Assembly (NCBI GenBank): GCA_034769895.1
Contig: CM068373.1
Location: forward strand, 25,444,120-25,508,119
DNA from: Magicicada septendecula
Lineage: Eukaryota; Arthropoda; Insecta; Hemiptera; Cicadidae
Direction of reading: 5' to 3'
DNA: 64,000 nucleotides
A model generated the notes under the pieces. That model saw only the letters and a program-made list of their open reading frames with translations. It did no database searches and was not told the DNA's origin. Both the position numbers and the translations under genes were made by a program. Each line of letters begins with the position of its first letter. The first letter of the stretch is position 1. Shown in pieces: positions 33,006 through 44,885 of the stretch.

Positions 33006-35649
33006 TGTAACGATAATATGGGTGTAGCGACAAACTCGCACTGGAGTCGTCGATGTAAATTATAAATGTATTATGTCGAACGGCGAATGATTTCGTAAAT
33101 TGCCGCTTACTCCCACTACGCTGCTTCTTTTACGTGACGTCACTCACCGATGCCAACTATCGGGTCAGCTACAACCTGTGAATTCTATTTACTAAATGTA
33201 ACGGCAATAATAATGACTCACAATTATCATCAAACATATATCCTTGTGGAATCCTTTATTTGGAAAAAAAACACTGGTTATCTTGTTTTAATAATTTTTA
33301 AACAGAATAATCGCAATTGTAGTACAAAATATGTCTTCTTTACCAGTTGGCAGCAGTAGCTGTTCAGTATTCCTTCCTTAGATCAAAACAATGCTTTTTG
33401 TTAACGTTTTAAATTAAAATATATCAATTATCTCAGGGCGTATATGGTTCGGGGATTTATAATTATACAAAATATTACACTATTAATCAAAATAAAAGTT
33501 CACAATCATGGGATATTACAACGTTAGAGTGATAGGTGCACACAGAAATCGTATAGTGGTTGCCAGTTTTAAAAAGGTTATGTCTATATCAGGCTTTGAT
33601 ATTTATTAAGTGAATTAAAGGTTCTTGTTGTGATTAAAAAGGTGTTAATCTTATATGGTGTTATTAGTGGTTGTTTCTAGTGTTCGTGTTATATGGTGTC
33701 TGTAATTCAGTTGATTATTGCTTAAATTACGTGTATACAAGTGTATGTGTTGAAGTACGATATAATGAGATGTCAGATCACCAGATCCTCTCCTTGTACT
33801 TTTCTTGGTTGTAAATAGGTCCCACGTACACGTCAGGTCTTCTTCTCGTCCCTCGTCCACGTCAAATCTTCTTTCTGATTATTATTCCTTCTCATCCATC
33901 TAATGGGTAGTCTTCTGCTGTTGCAAAATGTTTGTATAGTGTACTTCTAACAGTATTTATCTATTGGTATTGTTTTTTCACACTTTATAACATATAATGT
34001 AAGACGATTTAAGAACGCGTCTATCTGCTAAGATCGTTGTCAAAGAAGTCCCATTTTATTTATCCGAAATTTCTGGTTGCTAAGGGTAAACTTGGAACCT
34101 GGTTGGTCAATCCGAATAGACATTGTCATAAACTTTTATTATTTCAGAATCTAAATTTGTTCAAAATCTTTAAACTAACGTAACTTTTCTATACTGAATG
34201 GGAGTTTAAAACCATTATCAGCATTATTTTGATCTTCACATGTGTTATATTTAGACACCAAACATGCCTGTTTTTGCTTAAGAACTATGGATGTTTCAAT
34301 TTTGTTATTTGGAATTTTCTTAAATAACTTGATATGTGTTATTTTGGTTCCATATTCCGTGTATACATTATTATCTATAAATGCATCAACCCTTTCACAT
34401 TTGCTTTACAAAATTTCTAATATAATTGTTCAAAATTTACTAAATTTGGTTTCACCTGGCCTATGTAATAGTATTATTTTCATCATCATGTTATAACATC
34501 TCTAACAATTAAATTAACTTCTAACATTCATCAAAATGGTTTAACATATAACGTCATTTTAACAACACAAAATATATATTATTCTAATATTTAAATTCAT
34601 GTCCACATGGCTATGATTATACCAATTCCTTGCACAATAGTTGTTTTCTACTCAAACTGTATAGGTGTTTGACATTTAACAAAACATCTTTGTATTCCAT
34701 TCTGCTTGGTTAATTCATTTATTTACCATGGCTTAATATCAGCTCTATTGGTATATTTGTTAACACAACATAAACAAAAAATGGAATTAATATCATAAAA
34801 TTGACATTCCTTAAAATTAATTGTATCCCCTGGTACATACAAAAAACACAACACAAATACTATTATATAAACACTGTGCTATAACATAAAACATGCACAT
34901 TTAACAAAATAAATTCTATACTAATTATTTAGTCCTTTGTCAGCTAATTTATGAATTATTCTGACACTGTCCATGTCATATTTACTATTCACATGGGTTT
35001 AAACATCCGTATACTTACTGATGTTTTGTGTTACAAAAATTACAATAAAGTGAACACTGTTGCTCTACCTCACACACAGTTCTAATAATCTTGTTACATT
35101 TACTGTTTATCTGTGTTTTATTCTTGTTATAAATGTTATTGTGACCATGTTATAATTTGTTGTTTACTGGACAACTCTATGAACTCTATATGTGACAATT
35201 TTTTGTATGGTTCTTGTATCTATAACCAGTTGTATCTATATTTTTGTTACATTGATTAACTTAATTATTTAACAATATTTCTCTTACATAATATTATATG
35301 TTTGGGTTTATTATCCCTCACTTTGCATTTTGATTATTTGGATTTAATGATACATCAACTGAAACCATTTGTTTCTTTATAGTCCTGGTTCATAAGCCAT
35401 TTGTCCTTATAAATCTTTGTTCGGTCAATACTGAAAGTTTATTGTCATAGCTGGGGTCTGAAGATATCTGCATCACTTAGCCTAAATCATTAATTTCGGT
35501 ACGGTCAGTTGTCTTACTAGTCAGTCTGAAATTGTTAGTCGTTCTTCTTCACTATCATCTTTGAAGATATTGTTCTTCTTGTTAGCTTCTTAATCAAAGT
35601 CTTCATTAAATCAGGTAAGATATTATGTTGTTCTAAATGTCATGTTACA
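33006..35649 (-). repeat. 5' LTR of the long-LTR element
   Basis: A 2.64 kb direct repeat of 27412-30240, about 99.6% identical outside the block of about 180 bases present only in the left copy. Confidence 0.92.
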
Positions 35650-35654
35650 ATATA

Positions 35655-35965
35655 TGCATGAGATTTCTCAGACACGTAGCATACTCTCCATGATCATAGA
35701 AGAAACACATATATACGGTAGGAACTGAATATTATTATGAGTATACCCGACAGGATCGCCCAGTATCGGCTGAATTGATGGGAACGTCTTTGATGAATGG
35801 ATGACTGCCGCATTCCCAAACAAACATGGAACTATAAGCCGAGGAGACGGAGAGGTAAGGAACGTCCGAGGAAGCGCTGCAGTGACCAGCTGTAAACTTT
35901 GCCTATTTGAGACCGGAACAAACCATTCTTGGTTTAATCCTTCAAGAAGATGATGATGATGATTT
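35655..35965 (+). mobile_element. LINE 3' fragment abutting the LTR element
   Basis: Matches 21320-21600 closely (GAGATTTCTCA, AGAAACACATATATA, GGAACTGAATATTATT, ACCGGAACAAACCAT) and ends in GATGATGATGATGATT repeats. It begins within a few bases of the LTR edge. No matching LINE sequence lies on the other side of the LTR element. Confidence 0.75.
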
Positions 35966-36334
35966 ATTATGCTTGTGTGCCGGTGAACTCTGCGTTTTCT
36001 CAAAGAAAGATAATTAATCATTGTAAGATTATTTTTAGTTCTACTACTCGCCATATTCATCGGATATGTTCCAATTGTTTTTAATGTTATTGTGTCTAGT
36101 GTTATTTGTACTCCCAGAACTGAGGATCTATTAAACACAAAAGATGCCGCTTCTGGGTCTGTGTAGATGTTGAATTCTGCCCCATGTATAATGTTTCCAT
36201 AAAATAGAATTTAAAGTGTGTTATTCTATAGATTTTAACAGGTTATCGCTATTAAATGTTAGACAAAGGTAACAATTGGCGAATAAAAGAGTACGTTACT
36301 GATGCATTTGAGAAGACTGTCTTCTTGTTCTCTT
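35966..36334. other. Gene-free interval
   Basis: The 156-codon minus frame at 35668-36138 is mainly the reverse of the LINE tail. No host gene seen. Confidence 0.4.
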
Positions 36335-36490
36335 CATGGGTTACGTTAAATAAACCTGTTCTGGCACACATCTCATCCTCGGACGACCCACGTCTTTTCT
36401 ACCAATAGCTTTATAGTTTAGTGACGATTTCGGTAATCGATCCTCTGTCATCCTTTGCAGATGATCCCACCATGGACGAAGTAACGCTTA
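36335..36490 (-). mobile_element. LINE 3' fragment
   Basis: About 130 bases aligned with 22370-22500 (CCTCGGACGACCCACGTCT, CTACCAATAGCTTTATAG, AATCGATCCTCT). Terminal piece of the same LINE family. Confidence 0.65.
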
Positions 36491-36901
36491 CAACCCCCCT
36501 CTTAATCTTTATAAGGGAAAGTTGGTTGTGAGTTTCATACTTTATCTATACGCTGTCTTCTACATAAAAACGTTTGTTCTTTGTGTGTGTGTGCAAAGAT
36601 GCAAAGACGTATTGTACAAAACTTTGTAGGTTATATTTAATGACACAAACGTTTAAGCCTACATGGGGTCGGCGTATATGGAAAAGACTCAAAACTATAA
36701 CTAGATGTGATAATTCTATCTGCTTTTTATACTCTTTCATATCCAGTAAAAATCTAATGTTAATAATAAGGTACTCGGAAAGCAAAACAAAAATTTTTTT
36801 ATATTTTTATTTTTATTGAAATATTAAAACACAAGGTTTTCTCTTTACAGCAATATATAATTAATAGGGGTTTAAAGCTTTTTTCATATTTAAATAAATT
36901 T

Positions 36902-37459
36902 TTGAAGTATACCTTACACACAGTATCGAGTGACGTTGAACCAGCTCACTGGTTGTTCTTTACTGGTCCCAGCTCATCGTACAAGTATAACAGGTCGATG
37001 CATGACAACACAGAATATAGTCACAAACACCGAATGTCACCTGCAATTATGTCACAAATCAAACTTATTTTTAGAGATTTATTTAGTGAAAATCTTCTAA
37101 ATAAATGCCACCATGGAACAATTCAAAACATAACTTAGAGCGTGAATCACATAATTTGGACACGGATTCCAAAATCAACATTATTGGGCCTAGAAACACT
37201 TCAATTTCCTGTTTTAGATGCACTGGCATGCTACAATGATAGCAATAACATTAAATGCTTAGCTTTTGTGAAACTGGGAATTAATCCTGGTACTCGGATG
37301 GTTAACGCATTGAAAATGCTTGATCAAGAAAGGATACGCACTTTGGACAAAGCTATATCAGAATGTGAAGAAAAGGGTAGACACCAAAGAAGACTAAAAA
37401 GAAAGAAACAAGAAGAAGAACTTAGTGATTCCTCAGACTATAATCCAGGAATGTTCTAA
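36902..37459 (+). pseudogene. Kolobok/Mutator-type transposase C-terminal fragment
   Basis: One reading frame. YSHKHRMSPAIMSQIKLIFR and a LLNKCHHGTIQN segment lead into VNHIIWTRIPKSTLLGLET, then AFVKLGINPG, a helical K/R/E-rich end and DYNPGMF. This order (LL..C.HG.TQN.NES.N..IW...PK, then a GxxPG turn and a terminal P-G-M-F) is typical of animal transposase-derived proteins of the Kolobok/Mutator-like group. A single in-frame TAG at 37136-37138 lies where the glutamate of the N-E-S-x-N stretch is expected. The DDE core is absent upstream. A broken transposon remnant; I assign the group from memory of the motif only. Confidence 0.6.
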
Positions 37460-38267
37460 GTCATCTGAAATATAAAGTTATTATAAAGAACGTTTTTGTT
37501 TTTCTTGTTTTTCACAGATTAAATTTTTTCAGGAAAAGGAACATTTCCTCAAAAACTATTTAATCAATCATGTTGAAACTTTAACATGATATTTAATGTA
37601 CAAAGACACATATTTTAACAGTTGTTTTAAAAAAATAAGCTGTAGAACTAATTTTACTTTATTTATAAATTAAATTTTTTCCTTATATTTAACGTAAATG
37701 AGGATATAATTTTTGGGGGGGGGGCGAACTAAAACTTCAATTTAAAAACAACGCCGTTACAATATGTAACAATGTTCCATTAGATAGTAAAAAAAATTGA
37801 TACAGTTAGTGCAAGTAGTTCCTGAGAAAATGCTCCATATGTTACCATTAATTGGTACAGGGATTCCGGGTACCTTTAAGCTCTTATTTTTGTCGAATAA
37901 ACTATATAATTACGGTCATCTAGACATATTTTTCTTCAATTTTTACGTACTCTAATTCAATAAATGTTAATATTCTACATAATAATTACGTTTTTTCCGT
38001 ACGTCCAAATGTCTTCCAGTAACAAGTGCTACAAAAATCTTCAAAGCATAACTGCTTCTCCCTCCGTCTTTTTACTATCAGAAACTAGCGATGAAGTGAT
38101 TTACTTAATTATCCGTACGAATACAAATAAACAATAAGAAGGAACGTGACTGCCAGGCTACCACAGGATTAGAAGTCACTGTCGCTTTGTTACTACTATT
38201 CGACTGGAGCAGTATTGCGAGTTCGTATGAGATTGGCACGTTGCCAGACCCATCTATCGCACACGTG
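37460..38267. other. Gene-free, possible transposon 3' region
   Basis: Follows the transposase fragment. It holds a run of G residues near 37714 and no coding signal. Confidence 0.4.
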
Positions 38268-38270
38268 TTA

Positions 38271-40454
38271 TAGTCTATTACGTGAGGAATTTTCTGCCGG
38301 TTTTGAGACAGTGTCCATGGATCCTTCTGATTTTTCTGCAATGTCTTCATAAAAGGTTATAGAATAAAGTTAAGGAAATTTTTTGGGTCGCTCTTAAATT
38401 TAAGGGTTGTTTTCACCCCTTTTTCGGGGGTTAAAAAAACAAAATTTAATTAACCCTAGTAACCGATAGAGAATCAAATTGTAAGCAAAAAGGTGGTAAA
38501 CACTTTTTTGAAAAAAGTGCGTTATTTCCGAGTTACAAGGGTTCAAAATTTTTCTAAATCAACGCGTCTTTAACATTAATCTGCAAATAACTAAAACACA
38601 ACGCCATTTTGCAAACAATTTGTATAAATCAAAATTAAAGCTTATTAACAGACAAACACTTTTCTATTTTCTTGGTTTCATTATGTCAAATGATTATTGA
38701 GATACAGCCACAGCAAGATGGCGATTCACCGCTTTTTGATCAAATTACATGATTAAAACTTATATAACTCGGCGAAAAATGGTTAGATCGTAATTAAGTT
38801 AGTATCAAATGAAAGCTCTGGTAATGTTCTAAACAATGGTGGATTAATCACTTGTCTAACTTGAAAAGTAATGACTTCTGTAGGAAACTATAATAATTTT
38901 GGCAACTTTTTTCCAAGAAATTTAAAAAGGAACGTCCGCCATTTTGTCAAATATGTATATTAAACCCAGATACTGTACTTTTCGTTTTACTATTATATTA
39001 AAAATGTCCTCAACTTTTTGAAGCATATATGTATTGCTGTACAGTAACGCGTAACGTTTTAAGACAATTCAAGGTTTTGAATTTTCTGTAAAAATCGCAT
39101 TTTTTATTAAATATCTCGGTAACAATGCATTTTACCAAAACATTAATATAGACAAAAATAAAGCTTATACGAAATTTTTAATTTTGTTTCATTCCTTTAT
39201 GACTAAAATTCGATGAGTTACAGCAGTTTAAACTTGTATTTTGTCGACATCGTGTAAAATATTTTTGAATTCTAGGCAAAATATCTAGTGTACAGTAGGA
39301 TTTTTGACTGTAGTGTGTACAAAAAAAGTTTCAGCTTTTTAAATGTCCTACAAAATACATTTTGATTAAATTTTTTTTCTCAAAAATTGATCGAGTTATG
39401 ACCACAAACGTACACGCGCTCCAACATTTAGATTTTGTTATCGTACGTAATATGTTAGGGGACGGTCCTGGGATCGTATTAATTTATACTAAACTAATTT
39501 ATTTTTTCAAATTGACAATAAAATTAAGTATCATTATTATTTTTGTAACGTCTATTGTAAACAAAAGAATATCTGTTGAAATCTCTCACTGTCTGAATTT
39601 TCGGTTCTTTATATATCAATCGAATATTTAATTTAATAAAATAATGTAATCTTTATGGTTCGACTTCTCTTTGATTAAATTTTATAATCACGAAAGAAAT
39701 ATATATATTTTTTTAATTGAATTTTGAATTATGACTGCTAAAATCACGGACCCTCCAGCGGAGACCAGAAGAGGCCTGATGCGCTACCTGATGCTCACTG
39801 CTTACAGCTGGAACGTGTTTTTTGGAGCATCAGCTGCGCGTCGGAGTTGTTTGTTATTGTGCAAGGGTTGTAATATTTTGTTAAATGTTACTAATGTTGT
39901 GATGTTTAAGTAAATGTAGGTTAAAGATCACCCCAAAACCTGTAGGCACCCAATTTAAGAACTTAAAAATACATCCTCTCGTTGTTTAATGTTTTCAACC
40001 CTTTAGGGGTGGTTTTAAACTCTTGCGTCAGATGTATCCCTTGACGTCAAAATCGTAATCAGCACCCCCCAAAAACGTATAGGTACTCACTTTCGCCTCT
40101 TTGACCGGCATTCTCGCGAAGTTTAATACCTACTTACACCCCCTGATTATAGTCTCCTTCAACCCTTTAAAAACTACCCTTTGCGTCGAATATAATTTTG
40201 GACGTCAGAATTGTAATCAGCCCCCCAAAAACCTATAACTACCTAATTTCAGAGCTTCAAAATGCATCGTCGCGTCGTTTCATATTTTCAGGGGTAGATT
40301 TCAACCCTTTAGGGGTGAGAGCGGGACAAAAGTTTTCCTTACCTTTGTTCTAGAACCATATAGGAAGCAATAGCAAAAGGAATCAAAAAATTACATGGAC
40401 ACTGACTCAAAATCGCCAGATAGCGCCTTAGTTCACGCCTCACGTAATAGACTA
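38271..40454. mobile_element. 2.2 kb terminal-inverted-repeat element
   Basis: TAGTCTATTACGTGAGG at 38271 is matched by its exact complement ending at 40454. The similarity then continues inward for about 150 bases with lower identity (TTTTGAGACAGTGTCCATG against TTTTGAGTCAGTGTCCATG). TTA lies directly outside both ends, a plausible 3-base duplication, which would fit PIF/Harbinger-type targets. No transposase is seen; the longest frames (89 codons at 39362, 60 at 39731) have no motif. A non-autonomous DNA transposon. Confidence 0.72.
39915..40320. repeat. Diverged tandem subrepeats inside the TIR element
   Basis: Three units of about 130 bases share AATCRTAATCAGC-type, CCCCCCAAAAACSTATA and CAACCCTTT blocks (near 39930, 40050 and 40210). 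They are GC-richer than the rest of the element. Confidence 0.55.
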
Positions 40455-40840
40455 TTAGTTGTATTTTGTCATTGCGTACCAACAGAAAAATTGAAAACAC
40501 AGTTAACAGTTAAGAGCATGAAGTGTGACGATTTCATTAATTAAAAATAAAATAATTGATAAATAGGTAATGTAAAAGCTGAGAAATTTGAAATTTTAAT
40601 AAATCGCACATTTAAACTAAATTTTATCGCTATCATAAATAATAATAATATTTAATAAATAGTTTTAATAATAAAATAAAAGGAATGCGAGTGTACAGAT
40701 AGGGAAACCCTTGTTAATTAACCCTGCATAGACATGCACTAACCGGAATTAACTTGAATACCGACCCCTAAACAAACTAATAATCCTTGAAAATTATTAT
40801 TAAATAAATAAATAAACAAGACCACAGTAGTGTACTATAA
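40455..40840. other. Gene-free interval
   Basis: AT-rich, nothing recognised. Confidence 0.4.
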
Positions 40841-42092
40841 TGAAGTCTGTAATTAAGAATATCTTTGGATAATTAAAAGGTAAAACTTTAACCCCTTAAA
40901 TAGAGGATAAATGTGGAACTATTTTGTTGCGACGCGTAAACTCCGCGCGATTAACTGACCCTTCCTATATAGTAGAGAGTCGAGATGAAGCGCTCGCGTA
41001 GAAAACACGCGCTTGAACCATGTCTCAGAAAAAGACAGAATATTTGTATTTAGAAGACAGTTACAACAATGTGTAACAAAAGTATTGCCAAATTAATGTG
41101 GTAGTAGTCTAAATGTTAAAAACCGAAAAGCATAAATAACTGTGTAAGGGATGACATCTCATTTGTTTAATTTTGTAAGATGTCTATGTTGTTTTAAATA
41201 ATATGGTACGGGCTACAAAAAGTGAGAACTTTAATAAACAATAATGTGACGTGCGATTCTGCAACAAACAAGAACATTTACGGCACTTATACTACTAACG
41301 ATGTTTAACTACGAGACTTCTGAGAACCTCCACGCTACTTCATTATGAACTAACCACTTCAGGAACTTCAACAGGAAAGTTAACTCCACTTAAGATCAAC
41401 CGCTGACGAACACCATAAGGATCAAGGACCCTGACTACGAGTAAACTGATGGATATGGCAGGTGACACGGAGACTTGTTCTCCGTGATTAATTAAATTTG
41501 TAACCAATGAATTATTAAAGACAGTTGAAATAAAAAAAAAAAAAAATAGAAAGACTTTAATGATAACCACTTTATAAGTTGTAGTATGTTTTAGAATTCA
41601 AAATATTTGTAGTACCGAATAATGCTGATATATATGTATAGCTTCACTGATACAAATTTTTAGATTAAGTCCATCTTCAAATGGCCCCCAAATATTATTA
41701 TAGAATAAAAATAAGCGAGCTTAACTCATAAACAAGTTTAAGGTCCCGGATTCGTGGATAATGCTAGCACTGATAAATCCATGTGTTTTGCCCCAGTTCT
41801 TTACCAAAATCTGTTGTAAATTGTAATCTTTTATTCAGAAACCCTTATATGGGAATATTTATGTAGAGCAGTTGTAGTAATGATTTAATAAAGAGATGTC
41901 GTTACTTTACACTAAAACAGTGAGTGAATAAATCATCAGACCCCCATGTAAAAGTTCCTTTAGTTATAACTACTGCTGGTTTATCTAGTAATTAAAATTT
42001 GATTACGAGTATGGCAGCCCGTGCAATTGATCAGAGGTAAGTATGCACAGGAGGTAAGTATGCACAGGTTCCCGATGTTATAACGTAGGTGA
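40841..42092 (+). repeat. LTR-like repeat, copy A
   Basis: Colinear with 50350-51541 at low to moderate identity. Shared blocks include GAACTATTTT...CGCGTAAA, ACTGACCC, CCCGGATTCGTGG, AATAAAGAGATGT, GTGAGTGAATAAAT and GGTTCCCGA...ACGTTATA. A TATA-like stretch lies near 40971. It behaves as a long solo-LTR-like repeat, but its left edge and any flanking duplication are not visible. Confidence 0.5.
42036..42070. repeat. 17-base direct duplication
   Basis: AGGTAAGTATGCACAGG occurs twice in tandem. Confidence 0.85.
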
Positions 42093-43019
42093 CACGTTAT
42101 AGAAGTATTTAAAAATGTTATCAACGAATTCAGAAAGCTAATGAAAATAACCTAGTAACAAAATTTAGTAAAAAATGTAGGTACCGTACATGTCTTAACT
42201 AAATTTACATCAACAGATTAAGATTCTTAAGAATAATTCTTAATTAATAAAACTTAATTTGAAACATTCGGTAAGCTTAAATCATACTTACAATTATTAA
42301 TTACGAGTTTTACAATAAATCTCAAGTTTATAAATATTAACGTTGTGTGTAGACAACTGTAAATAAACGACAATTATAGATAAAAAAACAGATTATAAGT
42401 GAATCTATTATATTAACAGTTTTTTGTTGAAGTTGTATCGATAAAATTCTTTGTTTCTGAAATATTATTACACAGTTTTTTAATCAAGTCCTACAACTGT
42501 TATAACGGAATTGCTCCACTAACATTTCTGGTAGAATAATTTTAAACTCTCTAGATTACAAAATTAAATTTAAAGTCAATTGGTCTACGGCGTCTTTCAC
42601 AATTCTTTCCTTGAAACACCAACTAAATTTTATTGTGCATAAATATTTTCTGTCATAAATTATTATTAATTTTTCATCTCCGTCTTGCTCCAATCACCTA
42701 CAGTTACATTAGTAATACACTTTACAATTAATCTGTCCATGTCACTTGTTCCCAGTTAAGTTCAGTTGGTTTAACAGAGTGTGATCATGATTTTCCGCTA
42801 ATCAGTTAATTACCCATTTGGAAAACTCGAGTGTAGAAACGCATGCAAGTCGTAACAGACCTGCCTTTATCGCGCTGCCCAGGTGTATATACGTATTATG
42901 ACTTTGAATCTAGTCAGCAAACTGTTTTTGCATGTAGCACAGGTCTGTTTCCTTTATGGTACTCAACGCATCATAATCGCAACCGCCGCGCGCCACCTTG
43001 CATTATAATCCTAATTATT
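42093..43019. other. Gene-free interval
   Basis: No feature recognised. A GC-richer patch near 42970-43000 has no motif. Confidence 0.4.
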
Positions 43020-43430
43020 ACTATAGACCTTATAATACTATTTCAGAGATGGAATTTAGAGACGTTCGGCAAGAGCATCTACACGTGAGAAAATTAGATA
43101 TAAAGTCATTAAAGAATGTGGAAATTTCAATTGTTGATTTTATCAAAACTAAAAAACTACAATGGTATGGACACGAAAAGAATGACACAGGAAAGGTTCT
43201 CAAGGAGAGTTATGGAATGGACTCCATCAGGAAGAAGGAAAAGAGGAAGACCACCTATCACGTGGATAGAAGAAATTCAGACTATATTGAGGGAACAAGA
43301 AATTGAAGAAGATCTTTGGATGGACAAACAGCAGTGGAGGATAAGAATTCAATCATTTCTGGAATCTTTCGTTCAGGAAAATGTGTCAACATTGTACAGC
43401 CGGATTAATAATAATAATAATACTATTCTC
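43020..43430 (+). mobile_element. LINE 3' fragment
   Basis: DFIKTKKLQWYGHEKN near 43130, then RVMEWTPSGRRKRGRPPITW near 43205, then EEDLWMDKQQWRIRIQSF near 43305. The G-R-R-x-R-G-R-P-x-x-x-W segment and the trailing D-x-x-x-W-R are standard for the end of arthropod LINE proteins. The two overlapping frames (42998 and 43116) show one frame change. It ends at an ATAATAATAATA tail. Confidence 0.8.
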
Positions 43431-43449
43431 CTAAACCACAATTGTTAGG

Positions 43450-43984
43450 AGGTTTCTACGTTTCTCAGTAGTATTTCTTAGTCTGAAAGAAGGTGTTCAC
43501 GTTGTGAAGGAGTCATAATTACTTTCATACCTATCCGTTGAAAGCACGACTTTCAACTTCCGCTTTCACTAAATGTCAAATATTTGAACTTTTTGCATAC
43601 TTCTAAACATCTATTTAGTATAAAAACTGGTGTAAGCCCTGTATCTGAAACATTGTCACATGTATCTGCTTGTTACATGTCAATTATTTGATTACCGGTG
43701 TAGGTTAAGAGCTTATAAGTGTTACTTATAATTCTTTACATGGCTCTTAAACGCTTCAGTATGTTGAATCACAACATGCATATGTACAAAGCGTCTGATT
43801 AAATTTTAACATCGTATATCTTACAAAGATTGTAGAACAAATCCACCATTTCAATTACTTTGGATGTTAGGTTACATATGTGACAGAATAAATCTGGATT
43901 AAAAAAATGAACAAATTTAGGAATATCTGTAAAACAATTCACAGATAGCTTTAAAATAAGGCAAAGAAAGAAACAAGGATACAT
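43450..43984. other. Gene-free interval
   Basis: Nothing recognised. Confidence 0.4.
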
Positions 43985-44120
43985 TTTTTAACACTTAGCT
44001 GGTACCAGCCTCGATGTATGGAGATGAAACCAGAGTTATGACAGAAAGAGACAAACCAAAGATTCAAGCAGCGTAGATGAGGTTTGTGAGGACTATTCTG
44101 GGCTGTACCATTCTCCATAT
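43985..44120 (+). mobile_element. LINE fragment, upstream of a solo LTR
   Basis: The reading includes PASMYGDETRVMTERDKPKI and QAA-MRFVRTILGC, the YGSETW...IQAAEMRFLR region of a LINE reverse transcriptase, cut by the LTR at 44121. Confidence 0.7.
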
Positions 44121-44659
44121 TGTTACGACGGTCTACTTGATCCTTATAGAGGTACAGTGGAAACAAATTACAAGACACCAATTAAGTTACTAATTACCAG
44201 CTTTAATTTTCACAGTTAACAGTTCGTAATTAACAACATAGTCTCTTATAACAAATCAAATAAAAATTGTTCACACGCAAATAAATGTCAACCAATATTA
44301 AAACACAATTGTATTACAGTATACCGTCCGATTATAAAACAAAACACTTAACTAATAACCACTTGAACGCGCACAGTAATATCGTCCGATAATAACTCGA
44401 ACCGCACTGTAAATATACTGCAACTATACTGAAAACTAAGGCCGCTGCCGCCATGTATTTATACCTGCGCTCACAGACAAGAACGTTCCTAATTGCGTCT
44501 TATCGCCCGTGTGAACTACGTAATTAACTGCGGCATTGACACTGTCCGCGCCGCTGGTGGCTTCGAGAAATCTCTCGCGAATGCGTTGACAGTCACGTAT
44601 GCCACGAGATTCTTCTGGCACATTCGACAAACACGTAGACTGTTCTGTAATGTCGTAAC
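44121..44659 (-). repeat. Solo LTR, Gypsy-related
   Basis: Begins TGTTACGACGGTCTACTTGA and follows the Gypsy LTR of this window over its whole length (TACAGTGGAAACAAATTACA, ATTAACAACATAGTCTCT, GCACATTCGACAAAC) with many substitutions. No coding interior, so it is a solo LTR of a sister family. A flanking duplication is not clear. Confidence 0.85.
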
Positions 44660-44885
44660 TGTTCTGTAAATAAGATTTTGGACATAAGAACAACACTGGT
44701 GGTTGACCCATTGTTGAAATCGTTAAGAAACAACAAAAGAAGTTGGTGCAAACATTTCGGTGGGTGACAGGATTCCAGTGATAGCAAAGGAATTTTGACC
44801 GATGGGGAAGAGAGAGCAAAGTAGGTCCGAGAACAGGTTCACGATAAGCCTAATCCTTGAGGTTGATGATGTTGACGATGACATC
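44660..44885 (+). mobile_element. LINE 3' end, downstream of the solo LTR
   Basis: AGTTGGTGCAAACATTT and GGTCCGAGAACAGGTT align in order with the end of the LINE at 52740-52880. The piece finishes in a TTGATGATGTTGACGATG tail. With 43985-44120 it forms one LINE copy split by the LTR. Confidence 0.65.

Larger units (their letters stand above)
27412..35649 (-). mobile_element. Young LTR retrotransposon with very long LTRs
   Basis: LTRs at 27412-30240 and 33006-35649 begin TGTAACG and end TGTTACA, so TG...CA ends are present. ATAT occurs on both outer flanks, a plausible 4-base target duplication. Over the aligned 2.6 kb the LTRs differ at only about 11 positions (about 0.4%), so insertion was recent; a block of about 180 bases (27434-27613) is present in one LTR only. 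The minus strand has a lysine-type primer site beside the 5' LTR, then one gag-like ORF. No pol is seen in the 2.8 kb interior, so it is non-autonomous. Four-base duplications and the primer site suggest a Ty3/Gypsy relative, but the superfamily is not proven. Confidence 0.9.

Noticed and set aside
32328-33065. 245-codon plus-strand ORF rich in Ser/Phe/Val
   Set aside because: Antisense shadow of the charged gag-like frame on the minus strand.
38271-40454. Polinton or other virus-like element
   Set aside because: Far too short, with no polymerase, integrase or capsid motif in any frame; better explained as a non-autonomous DNA transposon.
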